DNA of 64,000 nt, taken from contig JBHGNT010000005.1 of NCBI GenBank assembly GCA_043228905.1, positions 11,036,001 through 11,100,000 of the forward strand, written 5' to 3'. This document shows positions 33,377-44,100 of this stretch, piece after piece. The position numbers and the translations under genes were made by a program. Positions within the stretch are counted from its first letter, which is position 1. The number at the start of each line of letters is the position of its first letter. The notes under the pieces are model-generated. The model worked only from the letters and a program-made list of their open reading frames with translations. It searched no databases and had not been told where the DNA came from. The DNA comes from Azolla caroliniana. Its lineage: Eukaryota > Polypodiophyta.

Positions 33377-33830
33377 GTGAAAAAGGTGGTTCTCGGATAA
33401 AGTGAAGTCCAACACTTCTAAGTTAGAACCCATGCCTTTCTACACAAAAGGTAAGTATTCCTATTGTGGAGAATAGTCTAATAAAATATAGTCACAACCT
33501 CTCCACTTAATTATCTAAAAGTAGCATTCTTATGTAGGTTTCATATCAAGAATTAGAAAAGAATGCCTAAGAATAATGTGCACAACACAATATTGATAAG
33601 GAGTGAGCGGAAATCGTTGTATTTGTTTAGCAAAATGATGTGTACCTACATAATGTACATTTCAAGGAAGTTCAAAAACAATTCGCAATTCATTGTTTGA
33701 AGATAAGTACAAATGATAAAGTTCACATAAAAATCATGGGTGTCTAAATTCTAGTTGATATGATCAGTTATGCTATAATACTGAATTGTGAATTCCCAGT
33801 TCCTTTGTTGAAGATTTTCTTGGAAGAGGC
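33377..33830. other. 3' flank of the UPF0114 gene
   Basis: AT-rich sequence presumed to hold the 3' UTR. No ORF or repeat recognised. Confidence 0.5.
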
Positions 33831-34270
33831 CTCGAGACCTGAATACCAAAATTAGGGATTGAAATTGATTGAACTCACATCCTATTCATTTACATCTCTT
33901 GCTCACCCACCCACTCTTACACATACCATAACCCTAAGAGAGTTTACATTCTTTACACGGTATCAAAGTGTGAGGGTTGAGATCCTTCATCGATCTCCAA
34001 TATTGAAGTTGTGTGATGAGTTGGAGATGTCATCTTGAACTGGCTTTCACTAACTGGAGTCATATCGAGGGTACAAAAGAAACAACTCATGATCTCATAA
34101 ACCTTTACTACCCAACATGCCATTAGGACACTAACTAGTTAATGTAATACTTGGCAATTTGTGTGCAAGATCACATGTTAAGCTATATCCAAGCTGCAAA
34201 GGTCTCAAAGGAAGCATGGGAAAACTTGAAGCAGATTTTTGTGGTGACAACCACGACCCGAAAACAACTC
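33831..34270 (+). mobile_element. Copia remnant M1: LTR end, primer site and gag start
   Basis: An LTR-like end (ttctttaca at 33949-33957) is followed by GGTATCAAAGTG (33959-33970), a diverged initiator Met-tRNA primer site. Gag codons near 34170-34270 read LSYIQAAKVSKEAWENLKQIF, then TTTTRKQL, like A1 gag (NLKNIFAEITTTKK). A3 interrupts at 34271. The upstream border of the LTR is not clear. Confidence 0.72.
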
Positions 34271-34624
34271 TGTGAAAGTTATGTGCGGAAGCTATACGTA
34301 CAACAGAATAATGAATAGAAGGTTTAATGGAAATCTTAGAACGAAAAAAAAACAGAGTAAGCGGAAGAGATAGAGAGAGCAAAAACACAAAAACTTAATT
34401 CAAACAATACAATACGCTCTGTACATAGGATGCGCTCAGAGAGCACTTTTATACAAGTCCATACAGACTAACAGAAGTACTGACTCGTACTTCAATGCTC
34501 ATCAATGAACCCCTACACTAACTCCCAAAATATATTCCTCCGCAGAATATCCATCCAACGGCCTCCTGGTTTATGAAGTTGTCACGTTAGTTTACGCACC
34601 CAATGTTGAACTTGTATCTCAACA
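34271..34624 (-). repeat. A3 3' LTR
   Basis: 354 bases, minus strand TGTTGAGATAC at 34624 to CTTTCACA at 34271. Homologous to A1 and A2 LTRs. Confidence 0.92.
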
Positions 34625-36930
34625 CTCCCCCTCAAGCTCAACTTGAGGTTCCGCTTGCTCTTCCGGTTCTTCACTTTGGATTCTTCTGGCATCACGTCTC
34701 AGTCGCGCTCGCCGCACGCCTTGACCCTTTCGATCGGCTTGTTTGCTCATACGGCCTTTCCCAGCTCCCTTGCTATTGCAGTGTTGGCGCCAGTTTCGTT
34801 GCCCTTTCTTCTGCTTGGCCTTTAGTTGATTCAGCGTCTCCGAATCGAACATTCGAATCGAATCGGTTGTCTTCGATTCATGTCCGCTTTTTTCCGAATG
34901 GGTTGCCTCCAATTCGTTTTTAGCCTTCAAGCCCTTGACCATGTCTTGGTCTTGGCCTTCTTGGCCTTCTTGGCATCATGTCCCCCTCATTTGGTTGACT
35001 CCGGCTCTTCCCTTCGGTTGATGCCCCTGTTTCCGCCTTCGGCTTCTTTAGGCAACCCGAAATTGAATTCTTCATCCGACTCGGCTTCGCGGTCACTTCC
35101 ACTCCTTTCCTGCTCCCTTTCTTGGTCTTTTCTCCCCCTCAAGTTCGGAACGTCGAGGTGCGACAAACCAAGCACACTCGAGAATTGCCGCAACTTGTCG
35201 AGACCAAGGGGCTTGGTGAAGATGTCGGTAGTATGTCGATCCGTCGAAATATATACTAGGTTGACTTCACCAAAGAGGACAGGCTCGAGGACAAAATGGT
35301 AGTGCACCTCAATGTGCTTGGACGTGGAAGATGGGGTTCTTAGCAAGTTGGATGCTCTTGAGATTGTCGCAATAGATCGTCGTCGGATCTGACACCTCCA
35401 CATGTAGATCCTTGAGTAGCCTCTTGTGCCAAATGGCTTCGCATGTCGTGACATCCACTCCTCGATACTCAGCCTCCATGCTCGACAGTGCAATTGTCAG
35501 CTACTTCTTGTTGCTCCAGGCAATCACAACACTCCCAAGAGAGAAAGAGAACCTAGATGTGGATCTACGATCGCCAGTGTTTCCGGCCCAATTGGCATCC
35601 GAGTAGCCGACGAGCTGTTCGACAATACCAGTCCGATATAGCAATGCCCTATCCTTAGTGCCACGAACATAACGCAATAACCTTTGCACGCAATGAAGGT
35701 GTTTGGTCGTGGGCTCCGACATAAATTGATTGATTAGGCAGACTGGGTAATTGAGATCCGGCCGAGTGATTGTCAAATAAATTAGGTTTCCAACAATCTA
35801 TCGGAACTGTGTCGGGTCGCACGCCTTTCCCGAATCTCGGCGAAACTTGAAATTTACAATTTCCCAACCCGAACTTGAAGAGCATACTCAGTACGTAATG
35901 TCATTGGCTAATCAGTATGCCTTCGGGGGTGCGGATAACTTCGATCCCTAGGAAGTAATGAAGGTCCCCTAGGTCCTTCATGTCAAATGATGCCGCGAGC
36001 TGAGACTTTACGCGTCTGATTTCATCTAGGTCGGCGTCGGGGATGACTAAATCATCGACATAAAGTAAAATACTAACCGGTCCATGTCGACCTTGCCGAA
36101 CGAACAATGAAGACTCCGATTTGGACGTTACAAACCCCATCCGACGCAGGCGCTGCGTGATCTTCGTGTTCTAGGCGCACGGGGTTTTCTTTAGACCGTA
36201 GAGGGACTTCTTCAATCGGCATATTGTCGAGGTGTTCTTTTAGGACTGAAATCTGGGGGTTGTACCATGTACACGTGTTCCTCAAGTTCTGCTTGCAGGA
36301 ACACATTCTTGGCATCCATCTGATGTAAATGCCACCCCTTTATCGCGGCTACCGCAAGTAGGACACGGACGGTTGTTATCTTCGCGATCGGCGCAAAGGT
36401 CTCATCGTAGTCGATGTCGTGTTGTTGTGCGTATCCCTTCGCCACTAACCGGGCTTGTAGCACTTGAAGACTCCGATTTGGACGTTACAAACCCCATCCG
36501 ACGCAGGCGCTGCGTGATCTTCGTGTTCTAGGCGCACGGGGTTTTCTTTAGACCGTAGAGGGACTTCTTCAATCGGCATATTGTCGAGGTGTTCTTTTAG
36601 GACTGAAATCTGGGGGTTGTACCATGTACACGTGTTCCTCAAGTTCTGCTTGCAGGAACGCATTCTTGGCATCCATCTGATGTAAATGCCACCCCTTTAT
36701 CGCGGCTACCACAAGTAGGACACGGACGGTTGTTATCTTCGCGATCGGCGCAAAGGTCTCATCGTAGTCGATGTCGTGTTGTTGTGCGTATCCCTTCGCC
36801 ACTAACCGGGCTTGTAGCACTTGATAGAGTCGTCAGTGTTGTACTTGACCTTGTACACCCACCTACATCCAATCAGCGTTACACCCTTCGGGGCATCAAC
36901 CAGGTCCTAGGTTTCATTTTCCGCTAATCT
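34619..36930 (-). pseudogene. A3 RT, RNase H and charged extension (broken)
   Basis: Read from 36930 down: RT N-terminal block, [22 protein letters not shown] (twice, because of the duplication), [34 protein letters not shown] at 35901-36140, then RNase H (WAGNTGDRRSTSRFSFSLGS, 35501-35776). The charged extension ends QVELEGEC at 34619-34942, with a basic run and its stop inside the LTR. Many frameshifts occur. Extension length and order match A2. Confidence 0.87.
36109..36820 (-). repeat. Tandem duplication of 356 bases in A3 RT
   Basis: 36109-36464 and 36465-36820 are direct repeats differing at about two sites (aacac/aacgc and ccgc/ccac). TTGA occurs at the join and at the end of the second copy, suggesting short-homology duplication. 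It duplicates RT codons from ARLVAKGY to the SLYGLK region and destroys the frame. Confidence 0.93.
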
Positions 36931-37802
36931 GTGCATCTCTTCCTCCATTGCAGCACGCCAATTTGCGTCCTTCGCCACTTTTGCATATCTTTTCGGCTCA
37001 CGCACTTCCACCACTCATGTCATGTACGCATAATGATGCACCATGAACTCGTTGTATCCGAATCACACCACGGGGTTCTTCTAGCGGGTAGATCAGCGTA
37101 CTTGTTCATTAGTCGATTTTGAGGCCCTCTTGGCCGACGCGAACTTCATTTTGGAAGGTCCTTCATCGTTCTTCTCGGAGTCGGATTCGCTTAGATCCGA
37201 CTCGTCTTTATCAGTGTCGTACTCCAACATCTTCTTCTTTCCCTTCTTTTCGCATGTAAGCCGTCTCCTCGATTTCCAAAGCGGGGATGGCACGACCGAG
37301 TCTCCACTACTCGTCGGCTCGTTGTCGGACTGGTTATTCCGACTCAGTCTCTCATTCGGCCCCCTTAGCTTGAATGAAATCAGAATCTCCTCAAGAGCTC
37401 CGATTGCTTCTTCGTTCAGAGGCATTTTGGCCTCACTAACCTCATCATCAGAGATCGGAATGGAGTTTTCAAGGGTTAGAGGCGAAGGGAAGTACCACGA
37501 CGTGGATTCGTCGAATAAGACATCTTGCCTCACTCGAACTTTTTTGGTCTTGGGGTTATAACACTTATAACCCTTTTGTTCACATGAGTAGCCAACCAAC
37601 ACGCATTTCTCTGACTTCAGCTCCAGCTTCCTTCGCTTCTCATCGCACACGTGCACATAGGCAATGCTCCTGAATACCCTCATGTGTCGTAGGTTCGACT
37701 TCCTTCCAAAATATGTTGTCACCGGGCTGGACAAGCCACTAACACAAGGTGTCCCTATGGAACACTTCATTGAAGGGGTGGTACCGTAAGGAATGTTCAG
37801 AC
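36931..37802 (-). pseudogene. A3 integrase C-terminus and acidic linker
   Basis: Open frame 37093-37812 (minus). HMRVFRSIAYVHVCDEKRRKLE and KCVLVGYSCEQKGYKCYNPKTKK form the standard Copia GKPY/C-terminal integrase block, followed by VRVRQDVLFDESTSWY and a Ser/Glu/Asp-rich linker. The catalytic core lies beyond the J1 insertion, outside the window. Confidence 0.85.
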
Positions 37803-37860
37803 TGTAATACAAAACTTATCCTTCTCGGTTACTATCTGGAATGATAAACTTGATACACGC
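37803..37860 (-). repeat. J1 3' LTR, U5-side piece
   Basis: 58 bases from TGTAATACAAAAC to the G1 insertion point. Its minus-strand reading (agtaaccgagaaggat) parallels the H1 U5 end (agtaaccgattaaggt). It continues at 60555. Confidence 0.75.
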
Positions 37861-38912
37861 TGTCATGAAAATTTTCGGCAATGGTGTGAAAATTACATAA
37901 AATGTATGAAATTGAGTGTGATTCATATAAAACAATAATAGTGAAGATACTAATTTTAAGTAAGTTTAATATCTTAGTACAAAAAGATGGAGGTCTTGAA
38001 GAGCTTTTGGATGCACTTTACTACATAAGAAACAAACATCTAAGTGTCAACTTATGTGGGTAGGATGTTTGCAAAGACAAAGAGAAAAATAAAATTGTGA
38101 GATATCCCACATAGACAGAAGGATCTCACCATATATAAGGTAGAGCAAAAGCTATTATCTTTGTGTCTATGTGTGGAGCATCGAGAGTTCAAGGTGACTT
38201 AAACTAAGATATTGGATTAATGGGTGTGGCCTGGCTACTTGCAAAGTTTTTGGCCAACCGAAACCGGACCGGCAATGGGGCCGGTGAGCCGGTGGCAACC
38301 GGCAACGGAACCGGGATCCGGCGACAGAACCGGACGGTAAACGGCGACCAACGGCTAGATGGATAAATAAATAAATAAATATTTATACATATACACAAAG
38401 AGGGAAAGTAAGGATTTGAACCTTGCACCTCCAAGTTGAGAGTCAATAGGCTTACCACTAAGCCAACACATTTTCTTGGAATTATATTTTTATCATTATA
38501 ACTTTACATGGAAATTCTCATACATGAGAGCTAAAATGAGTGACATGGTTGTCATGCACCACATGTAATACATGAGCGCCAAATGGCAGACATGCATTTT
38601 ATGCATGTATTGTACCCTCAAATGCATGAGACCATCTATAAAAGACGGGAGCGAAAAGATGAAAGGACTAATGTAAAATTTTTGGATGATCAAATAAGAA
38701 ACTTGTAACCCTATTGTGGATGTATCTTCTCTCTCAAATCTAGAATCAAGAGGTAAATCTTTATTTCAATATCTCTCTCTCGCCATATCAATCTCTCTCA
38801 ATCTATCTTAAATACTTTCTCGCTAAAACTAGCGTAACCTTCGAATCCTTCCGGTCCAGAACCCCGGTGGTTCCGCCTCACGATCCGCACCTAGCGACAA
38901 ATCTTCACGACA
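37861..38912 (+). repeat. G1 5' LTR
   Basis: 1052 bases, TGTCATGAAA to TTCACGACA. It contains a CCGG-rich minisatellite (about 38251-38340), an ATAA/AAAT run, and an antisense tRNA-like module (38401-38470). TATA-like ctataaaag near 38636. Confidence 0.9.
38401..38470 (-). promoter_or_regulatory. tRNA-like module with Pol III A and B boxes in the G1 5' LTR
   Basis: On the minus strand, A box TGGCTTAGTGG (38455-38465) and B box GGTTCAAATCC (38412-38422), 32 bases apart, fit the consensus fully. GGCT-TAGTGGTA-AGCC can form a D-arm and AAGG-TTCAAAT-CCTT a T-arm. No acceptor stem is visible. An AT-rich (TTTA)n tail follows, as in a tRNA-derived SINE. Confidence 0.75.
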
Positions 38913-38920
38913 TAATTAAG

Positions 38921-38936
38921 TGGTGAACCCGATGTG
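38921..38936 (+). other. G1 primer binding site
   Basis: TGGTGAACCCGATGTG, eight bases after the LTR end; F1 has the same with one change. The complementary tRNA is not identified. Confidence 0.75.
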
Positions 38937-38983
38937 AAAGAGGCAGCAAGAAGGATCAAATTGAGGATCAACCGATACTTGGA

Positions 38984-39853
38984 GATGGCATCCTCAAGGA
39001 ACCAAGCGGGAGAGTTCGAAAGGATGATGTTGATCGTCAAACAAATGATGAGATCTTGAAACAACGATGCGAGTGGGGAGAAGGCTGTCGACCGTGTCGT
39101 TGAGCTCGAGGGTTAATTTGACGGAAGGAACATTACGAAGTTCCTTGATGCATATAGAAGGGAGATGAATCAAAGGGACGTGTCTGAAGCGCGTCAAATC
39201 ACAAGTTCCAAGAGAGTGGTCTCCAACAACATCCAAAGGCGCGTCATCGAGCTTCAAGAAGGGAAGACAACGTGGTCGGAGTTCGAGAAAGCCATATTAG
39301 CGGAGTTCGCGATGGAAGATTTGTTGAGGATGACTCAACATGCCTTGATGAAGTGGATAGAGAAGAATAATAAGAAGATGAGCGCCTCGAGGGTGTACGA
39401 CGAATTCGACCAGATGTTTAGTCGTCTCCTCAACATGGACCAAGTGTTGCTTGAAGAGGACAAGACTTTGTACTTCTTGAAAGTTGTGGTCATGAAGGAT
39501 AGACGAGAATTGGGGACTCTTCTCGAAGATGATACCCAAGCGAACGGGCTTGTGACGGACTGGGTTGTGGTGAAGCGAGCATGCAATAGGCTCGACAAGC
39601 GTCGTCAGTGGGTTGATGACACAGACTTGGCAGGATCGACTATCACGGAGAAAACAAGACAACCAAAAGTAGCTAAGCCGCCCAAACAAAGCAGCCCGGA
39701 AGAAAAGAAGATTGATGACGACATCATCGAAGAGCTAGCGAAGAAGTTTGAGATGGTGACGCTAGCCAACATGAATCGTCGGGGCCCCAAAGGAAAAGAA
39801 CCCTTTAGATGCGTGTGGTGCGATAGCATGGACCACATGAGAAGGGATTGCGT
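38984..39853 (+). pseudogene. G1 gag, N-terminal part
   Basis: Starts MEMASSRNQ near 38979-38984, with stops near 39056 and 39116. Open from 39165: DVSEARQITSSKRVVSN, FEKAILAEFAMEDLLRM, YDEFDQMFSRLLNMDQV and CVWCDSMDHMRRDC, a CCHC zinc knuckle at about 39808-39850. K1 inserts directly after the last knuckle Cys. F1 gag is the closest relative in the window. Confidence 0.83.
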
Positions 39854-40515
39854 TGTCGTGATGTGGCATGTCTAGTGCGAGAAAAACTCAAAAATTGAGG
39901 ATCCACACACATTTCACGAATACTTGTAAAAATGAAAATAAATAACCCTAGGTCACAATGGCATTGAGTGCATGTAGAGGGTTGCAAGTAGGATTTGAAC
40001 CTTGCACCTCTAAGGTAAGAGGCAATTACCTTACCACTAAAGCTACTACGAAGTGCTTTAGATGTTCTATATTTCTTTCTCATATTCAGTATTCCGTAGG
40101 AAACAAACGAACAAAACCGTGTACACAAAACCACGGTTTTAAGCCCATGGTTTCCTGCATGTCACAAAGCAAAACTGTGTGCACAGAAACCATGGCTCCA
40201 AGCCCATGGTTTTGTGCATGGAAAAACCTATAAAACCCTAATACGGCTTGTGTAAGGGGGGGCTCAATATGATATGACCATCATCATCACCATCAATAAT
40301 ATAAGCTTCTATTTCTTCTTCTTCGCATCTATCTTGTAATTATTTATCTACTTCTCAAAGTGTACAATCTTCAATCTTCTCAAGTGTAATAGGTCTTCCT
40401 CCAATCTTACATTCACATCGTCCTCTTCTCAATACCTTGACGGACATCTTCCTTGGTCCAAGACCCCGGTGGTCCCGCTCAAGCGAAGCACGCTCGCACG
40501 CGCATCTTCACGACA
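39854..40515 (+). repeat. Solo LTR K1 in G1 gag
   Basis: 662 bases with perfect 8-base inverted ends TGTCGTGA and TCACGACA. Flanked by GCGT (39850-39853, 40516-40519). Removing it and one GCGT restores the gag frame. It is related to G1 and F1 LTRs at its U5 end, and has its own antisense tRNA-like module (B box 39991-40001, A box 40034-40045). A roughly 67-base imperfect tandem repeat lies near 40110-40220. Confidence 0.88.
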
Positions 40516-40519
40516 GCGT

Positions 40520-40781
40520 GAGCCTTTGAGATGCGATCCGACAAAATATCGTATACATAGATGACAACATGATCTGCTAGACTGAAACTCGAAGACCGTT
40601 GCGGGTGAATTTCGGAAGAGGGGGAATGAAGAAATCTATGAAAGATGTTGAGGTGACTCATGTGGATGCGATGCACTGTGCTGCAATAGCCGGAATAAGA
40701 GTCGGGAAAGACACAAATGAAGTTGCGAAAGTGGGAGCAAAGTTTTGGTCTTCTGTTCTCGAAAGAGACCGTGGTAGCCTT
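40520..40781 (+). pseudogene. G1 gag, part after K1
   Basis: Continues gag: DAIRQNIVYIDD, then NFGRGGMKKSMKDVEV and GIRVGKDTNEVAKVGAKFWSSVLE, matching F1 (EALRGNVVYLWN, FERGRMKRLMEEVEA). Two stops are present. L1 interrupts at 40782. Confidence 0.83.
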
Positions 40782-41083
40782 TGTCGAATACGAGTGTATA
40801 ATGGCCGTATTCACACTATCCCTTTGGACAGCCCAAGTTTGGGCTATTTATGTAAATAGCATAAAGGGCAGTTGCCGTAGGATAGTCACTATATAAAGTG
40901 ACTTTGTAACCTTTAGTAAAAGGTGGTTGTCATTTGTAATTGTTGCTATTAAGAAATAAATCGTTTCTTTGTGCCGATCTCTCTCTCTCTCTCTCTCTGT
41001 GTATCTTGTTCATTCTCATATACAGGTCCTTCAACATCACAGATGTTGTTTGTTCTTCCGCACTGACGACCTTGTCCCCAACA
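40782..41083 (+). repeat. L1 5' LTR
   Basis: 302 bases, TGTCGAATACG to CCCCAACA. Four hairpins in a row at 40831-40924; the third has the TATA box in its loop. CT microsatellite near 40978-40999. The primer site TTGGTATCAAAGC follows at 41085-41097. Confidence 0.92.
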
Positions 41084-41694
41084 TTTGGTATCAAAGCATT
41101 GGAGGTTCTTCAACCCGTTGCCAGCCGTCATAGTACACCACACAACACTTTGTTTTTGTTTTTCTTGAAGAATAGAGAAGAGAGAAGACAAACAAGAAGT
41201 CTGCATCTCACTGTGTTAAATCACTAATTGGAGTAAGCTAGCCGGTTGTACTCTGTCCCTGTGATTGTAACCACTTGAGGTGAGCTCCTTGTACAACACC
41301 CGACCCAATCGTGCTTCATTTGGTTAAACAACATCCGAATAGGTCACCAAACGCTATTCACCCACTTGTTGTAACCACCCGTTGCAAATTGGTCTCCAGG
41401 CAACAAGTAAATTCATGCTTCATTCGGCTTATCGACATTCGGGAGGATCAGTTGGATCCGTCCCTCTCATCGCTGCAGTCATTCGAATCAGAATCGGCCT
41501 AAAAAATCGGTCTTTTGTGATCGGTATTCGGCATACAATCGGAAGCTAACTAGAGTCACTCCAAGAAGGTTAAGCAAACAAGTATCCGAAACCAAACCGA
41601 CTAGAATGATATCGGGTGATCTGACCAGCTGCACCCAACTAAGGTTCCCAGTCAACTCCAAACAGAGTCTTACCAACCGAAACCGAATCAGATG

Positions 41695-42480
41695 GCATCA
41701 ACATTCGGCTCATCGGAGATGAGTCCAAGGAGGTTCGACTGTTTGAACTTCAACTTTTGGAAGGAACAAATGTAGGACTATCTCATAGTCAAGGGGCAGA
41801 TAGACCTGATTGAGAATGAAAATCCTCCAGAAGCATACAAGGAAAATGAGTGGCTAAAGCTGGATAGAATCGTCCGCGCCATGATTCGGATGCACTTGTC
41901 GGAGTCAGAGTACTTCACAGTGCAATCATGCTCGACAACTTTTGAACTTTGGAAAACACTGTCAGAAACTTATGAAAAGAAGGTCACCGCAACGAAGATG
42001 TATTTGATTTGGTACCTCTACAACTTGCGGATGAAAGAATTCGATTCAGTTCAGGCACACCTCAATGAGTACGAAAGCCTAAGCTCCCAAATATCGTCTC
42101 AGGGGACAACAATAGAGGATGAACTCAGAGCAATGATACTCATGAGTAGTCTCCCCTCTTCTGGGAAACTTTCATCACTACCGTGTGCAATGCTTCAACA
42201 ACTGCCATTAAGTACTCCGAAATCACGAGCGCAATCCTGACTGAAGCAGCTCGGAGAAAGTCTTTCACCAAAGACTTGGAAGATGAAGCTTACATAGTAC
42301 AAGGTTCGACCGACCGATCGAACAACCGGGGAAGAAGTTCTTTCCGACCCCCAAACAATCAACGAAGCCGGAGCAAGTCCCGGGACAACCGAATCTGCAA
42401 CTACTGCAAGAAACCGGGACACATCAAAACCGATTTCCGGGCACTCAAAGCAAAAACCGACAACGCTCAGAAGAGTAGCC
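41695..42480 (+). pseudogene. L1 gag
   Basis: FDCLNFNFWKEQM-like start near 41740, ENEWLKLDRIVRAMIRMHLS, TFELWKTLSETYEKK, TKMYLIWYLYNLRMKEF, then basic sequence and a CCHC knuckle CNYCKKPGHIKTDF at about 42397-42438, whose last Cys is Phe. A stop near 41776 and a frame change near 42185 break it. Confidence 0.83.
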
Positions 42481-44100
42481 GGCATGAGGAGGTCAACTAC
42501 GTCGGCTCTTCAGCCAAAATTTTGATGACCCACCCGAACATACTGTCCATAGAGAACCTAGTCGAATCAGAAGCTCTGCTTACGACTCAGGAATCGAGCA
42601 CATGGCTCCTGGACTTGGGTGCATCGTATCATGTGACACCTCACCGATCTCAGTTTCGACAATACTCGGACCGGCACTCCGACTCAATTCGAGTCGGGAA
42701 CTCGCAACACTGTGCCATAATCGGAATTGGCACCGTAGAGCTCAACCTTCCAGGTGGCTCTACACTCATACTACACAACGTCTGACACATTCCTGAGTTT
42801 TCAAGACCCTTGATCTCAGTTGGACAACTTGACGAAGCTGGCATCCATGCCGGGTTCTCATTAGGAGGGTGGACACTCGACCAAGGGAACCTCCTGCTTG
42901 CTTGAGGACCAAAGGTACACTCGTTGTACCCTTTATATGTCACACTCAAAGAGGGTGACTTATTTTTGGTTGATATCCCCGTGTCATCGTTATGGCATGG
43001 ACGACTTGGACACCTTAGCAAGGCCGGCATAACGCACCTATCTAGAGCCGGTTACATCCCCAAGCTCTCCTTCTCGGATCACCAATTCGGCGAGCATTGC
43101 CAGTACGGCAAACAGGTAGCCGAATGACACTCGACATCAGCACCAAGAGAATCGAGTCCCCTTGATTTGGTCCACTCGGACATTTGTGGCCCGATGCCAC
43201 ATCAGTCTCTCGGCGGTGGTTCGTACTTCGTCAGTTTTATTGACGACTCGACTCGGAGGTGTGGGCTTTACCCCATTAGAACCAAAGATCGGGTGTTCTC
43301 GATCTTCTCTGAATGGCTTGCAATGGTCGAAAACCAGACCGGTCGGAAACTAAAATGTCTTCGAACCGATAATGGAGGAGAATTCAAGTTTGACGAATTC
43401 GTCAAATTCTACCGGGAACATGGCATTTGACGTGGATATACGACACGCTATAGTCCGGAGCAGAACGGAATTGCTGAACGCATGAATCAGACGATTCAAG
43501 AACGCATAATATCCATGCTCCAACACTCCAGACTGTTGGATGGCTTCTGTGCGGAGACTCTACTTACGGCAGTACACATAATAAATATGTCACCAAGTAG
43601 ACCTCTAGGACTTAAAATACCTTAGGAAACATGGACCGACAGTAAGCCAAATTATGACAAGCTGAGGATCTTCGGCTGCTAGGCGTATGCCCTCATATCA
43701 AAAGACGACCGCCGAAAACTCGAACCAAGATCAAGGAAATGCACTTTTCTTGGATATGGACCCGACGGAGAGATCGGATACCGATTCTGGGACCCCGAGC
43801 ACAGACAAATCCTTCAAAGTTCGGACGTTGTGTTCAACGAGTCGGCTATGCATAAAACAGCCGAAAGGCCTATTGAAGTCCGAAGGGTAATATTTTCCGA
43901 AGTGCCAACCCCTCATGAAGGCCCAACCCACAACACGAGATCGGTTTCACGGGTAACCGACACCTCTCGTGCTGAATCCACCAATTCAACATAGCCGAAT
44001 GGCTCGACTTCCGACCATCCGAAACCTATACTCAATGCGACTAGTCCAGTCATACCTCAAAGATCCGAGAGACTGTCACAACCTCCGGAAAGGTACTCTC
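42481..44100 (+). pseudogene. L1 protease and integrase
   Basis: Protease active site WLLDLGASYHVTPH near 42604 has Leu for Ser. Integrase: LWHGRLGHLSKAG (zinc domain, second half QYGKQVAE lacks a Cys), DLVHSDICGPMP at 43160, LRTDNGGEFKFDEF at 43365, then RYSPEQNGIAERMNQTI near 43450, so D, D and E are present. C-terminal RKCTFLGYGPDGEIGYRFWD at about 43735-43800. Stops occur at 43129, 43428 and elsewhere. Confidence 0.87.

Larger units (their letters stand above)
34271..37802 (-). mobile_element. Copia A3 (family A), 3' half, inserted in M1 gag
   Basis: Third family A copy, minus strand. It has a 3' LTR, the C-terminal extension, RNase H, RT with a tandem duplication, the linker and the end of integrase. 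It is cut by J1 at 37803. The left flank AACTC (34266-34270) is the expected target duplication; its partner should be right of the window. Confidence 0.9.

Noticed and set aside
38401-38470. Functional tRNA gene on the minus strand
   Set aside because: A and B boxes and two arms are present, but there is no acceptor stem pairing, no convincing anticodon arm and no T-run terminator close by; repeated in three LTRs, so it is kept as a tRNA-like LTR module.
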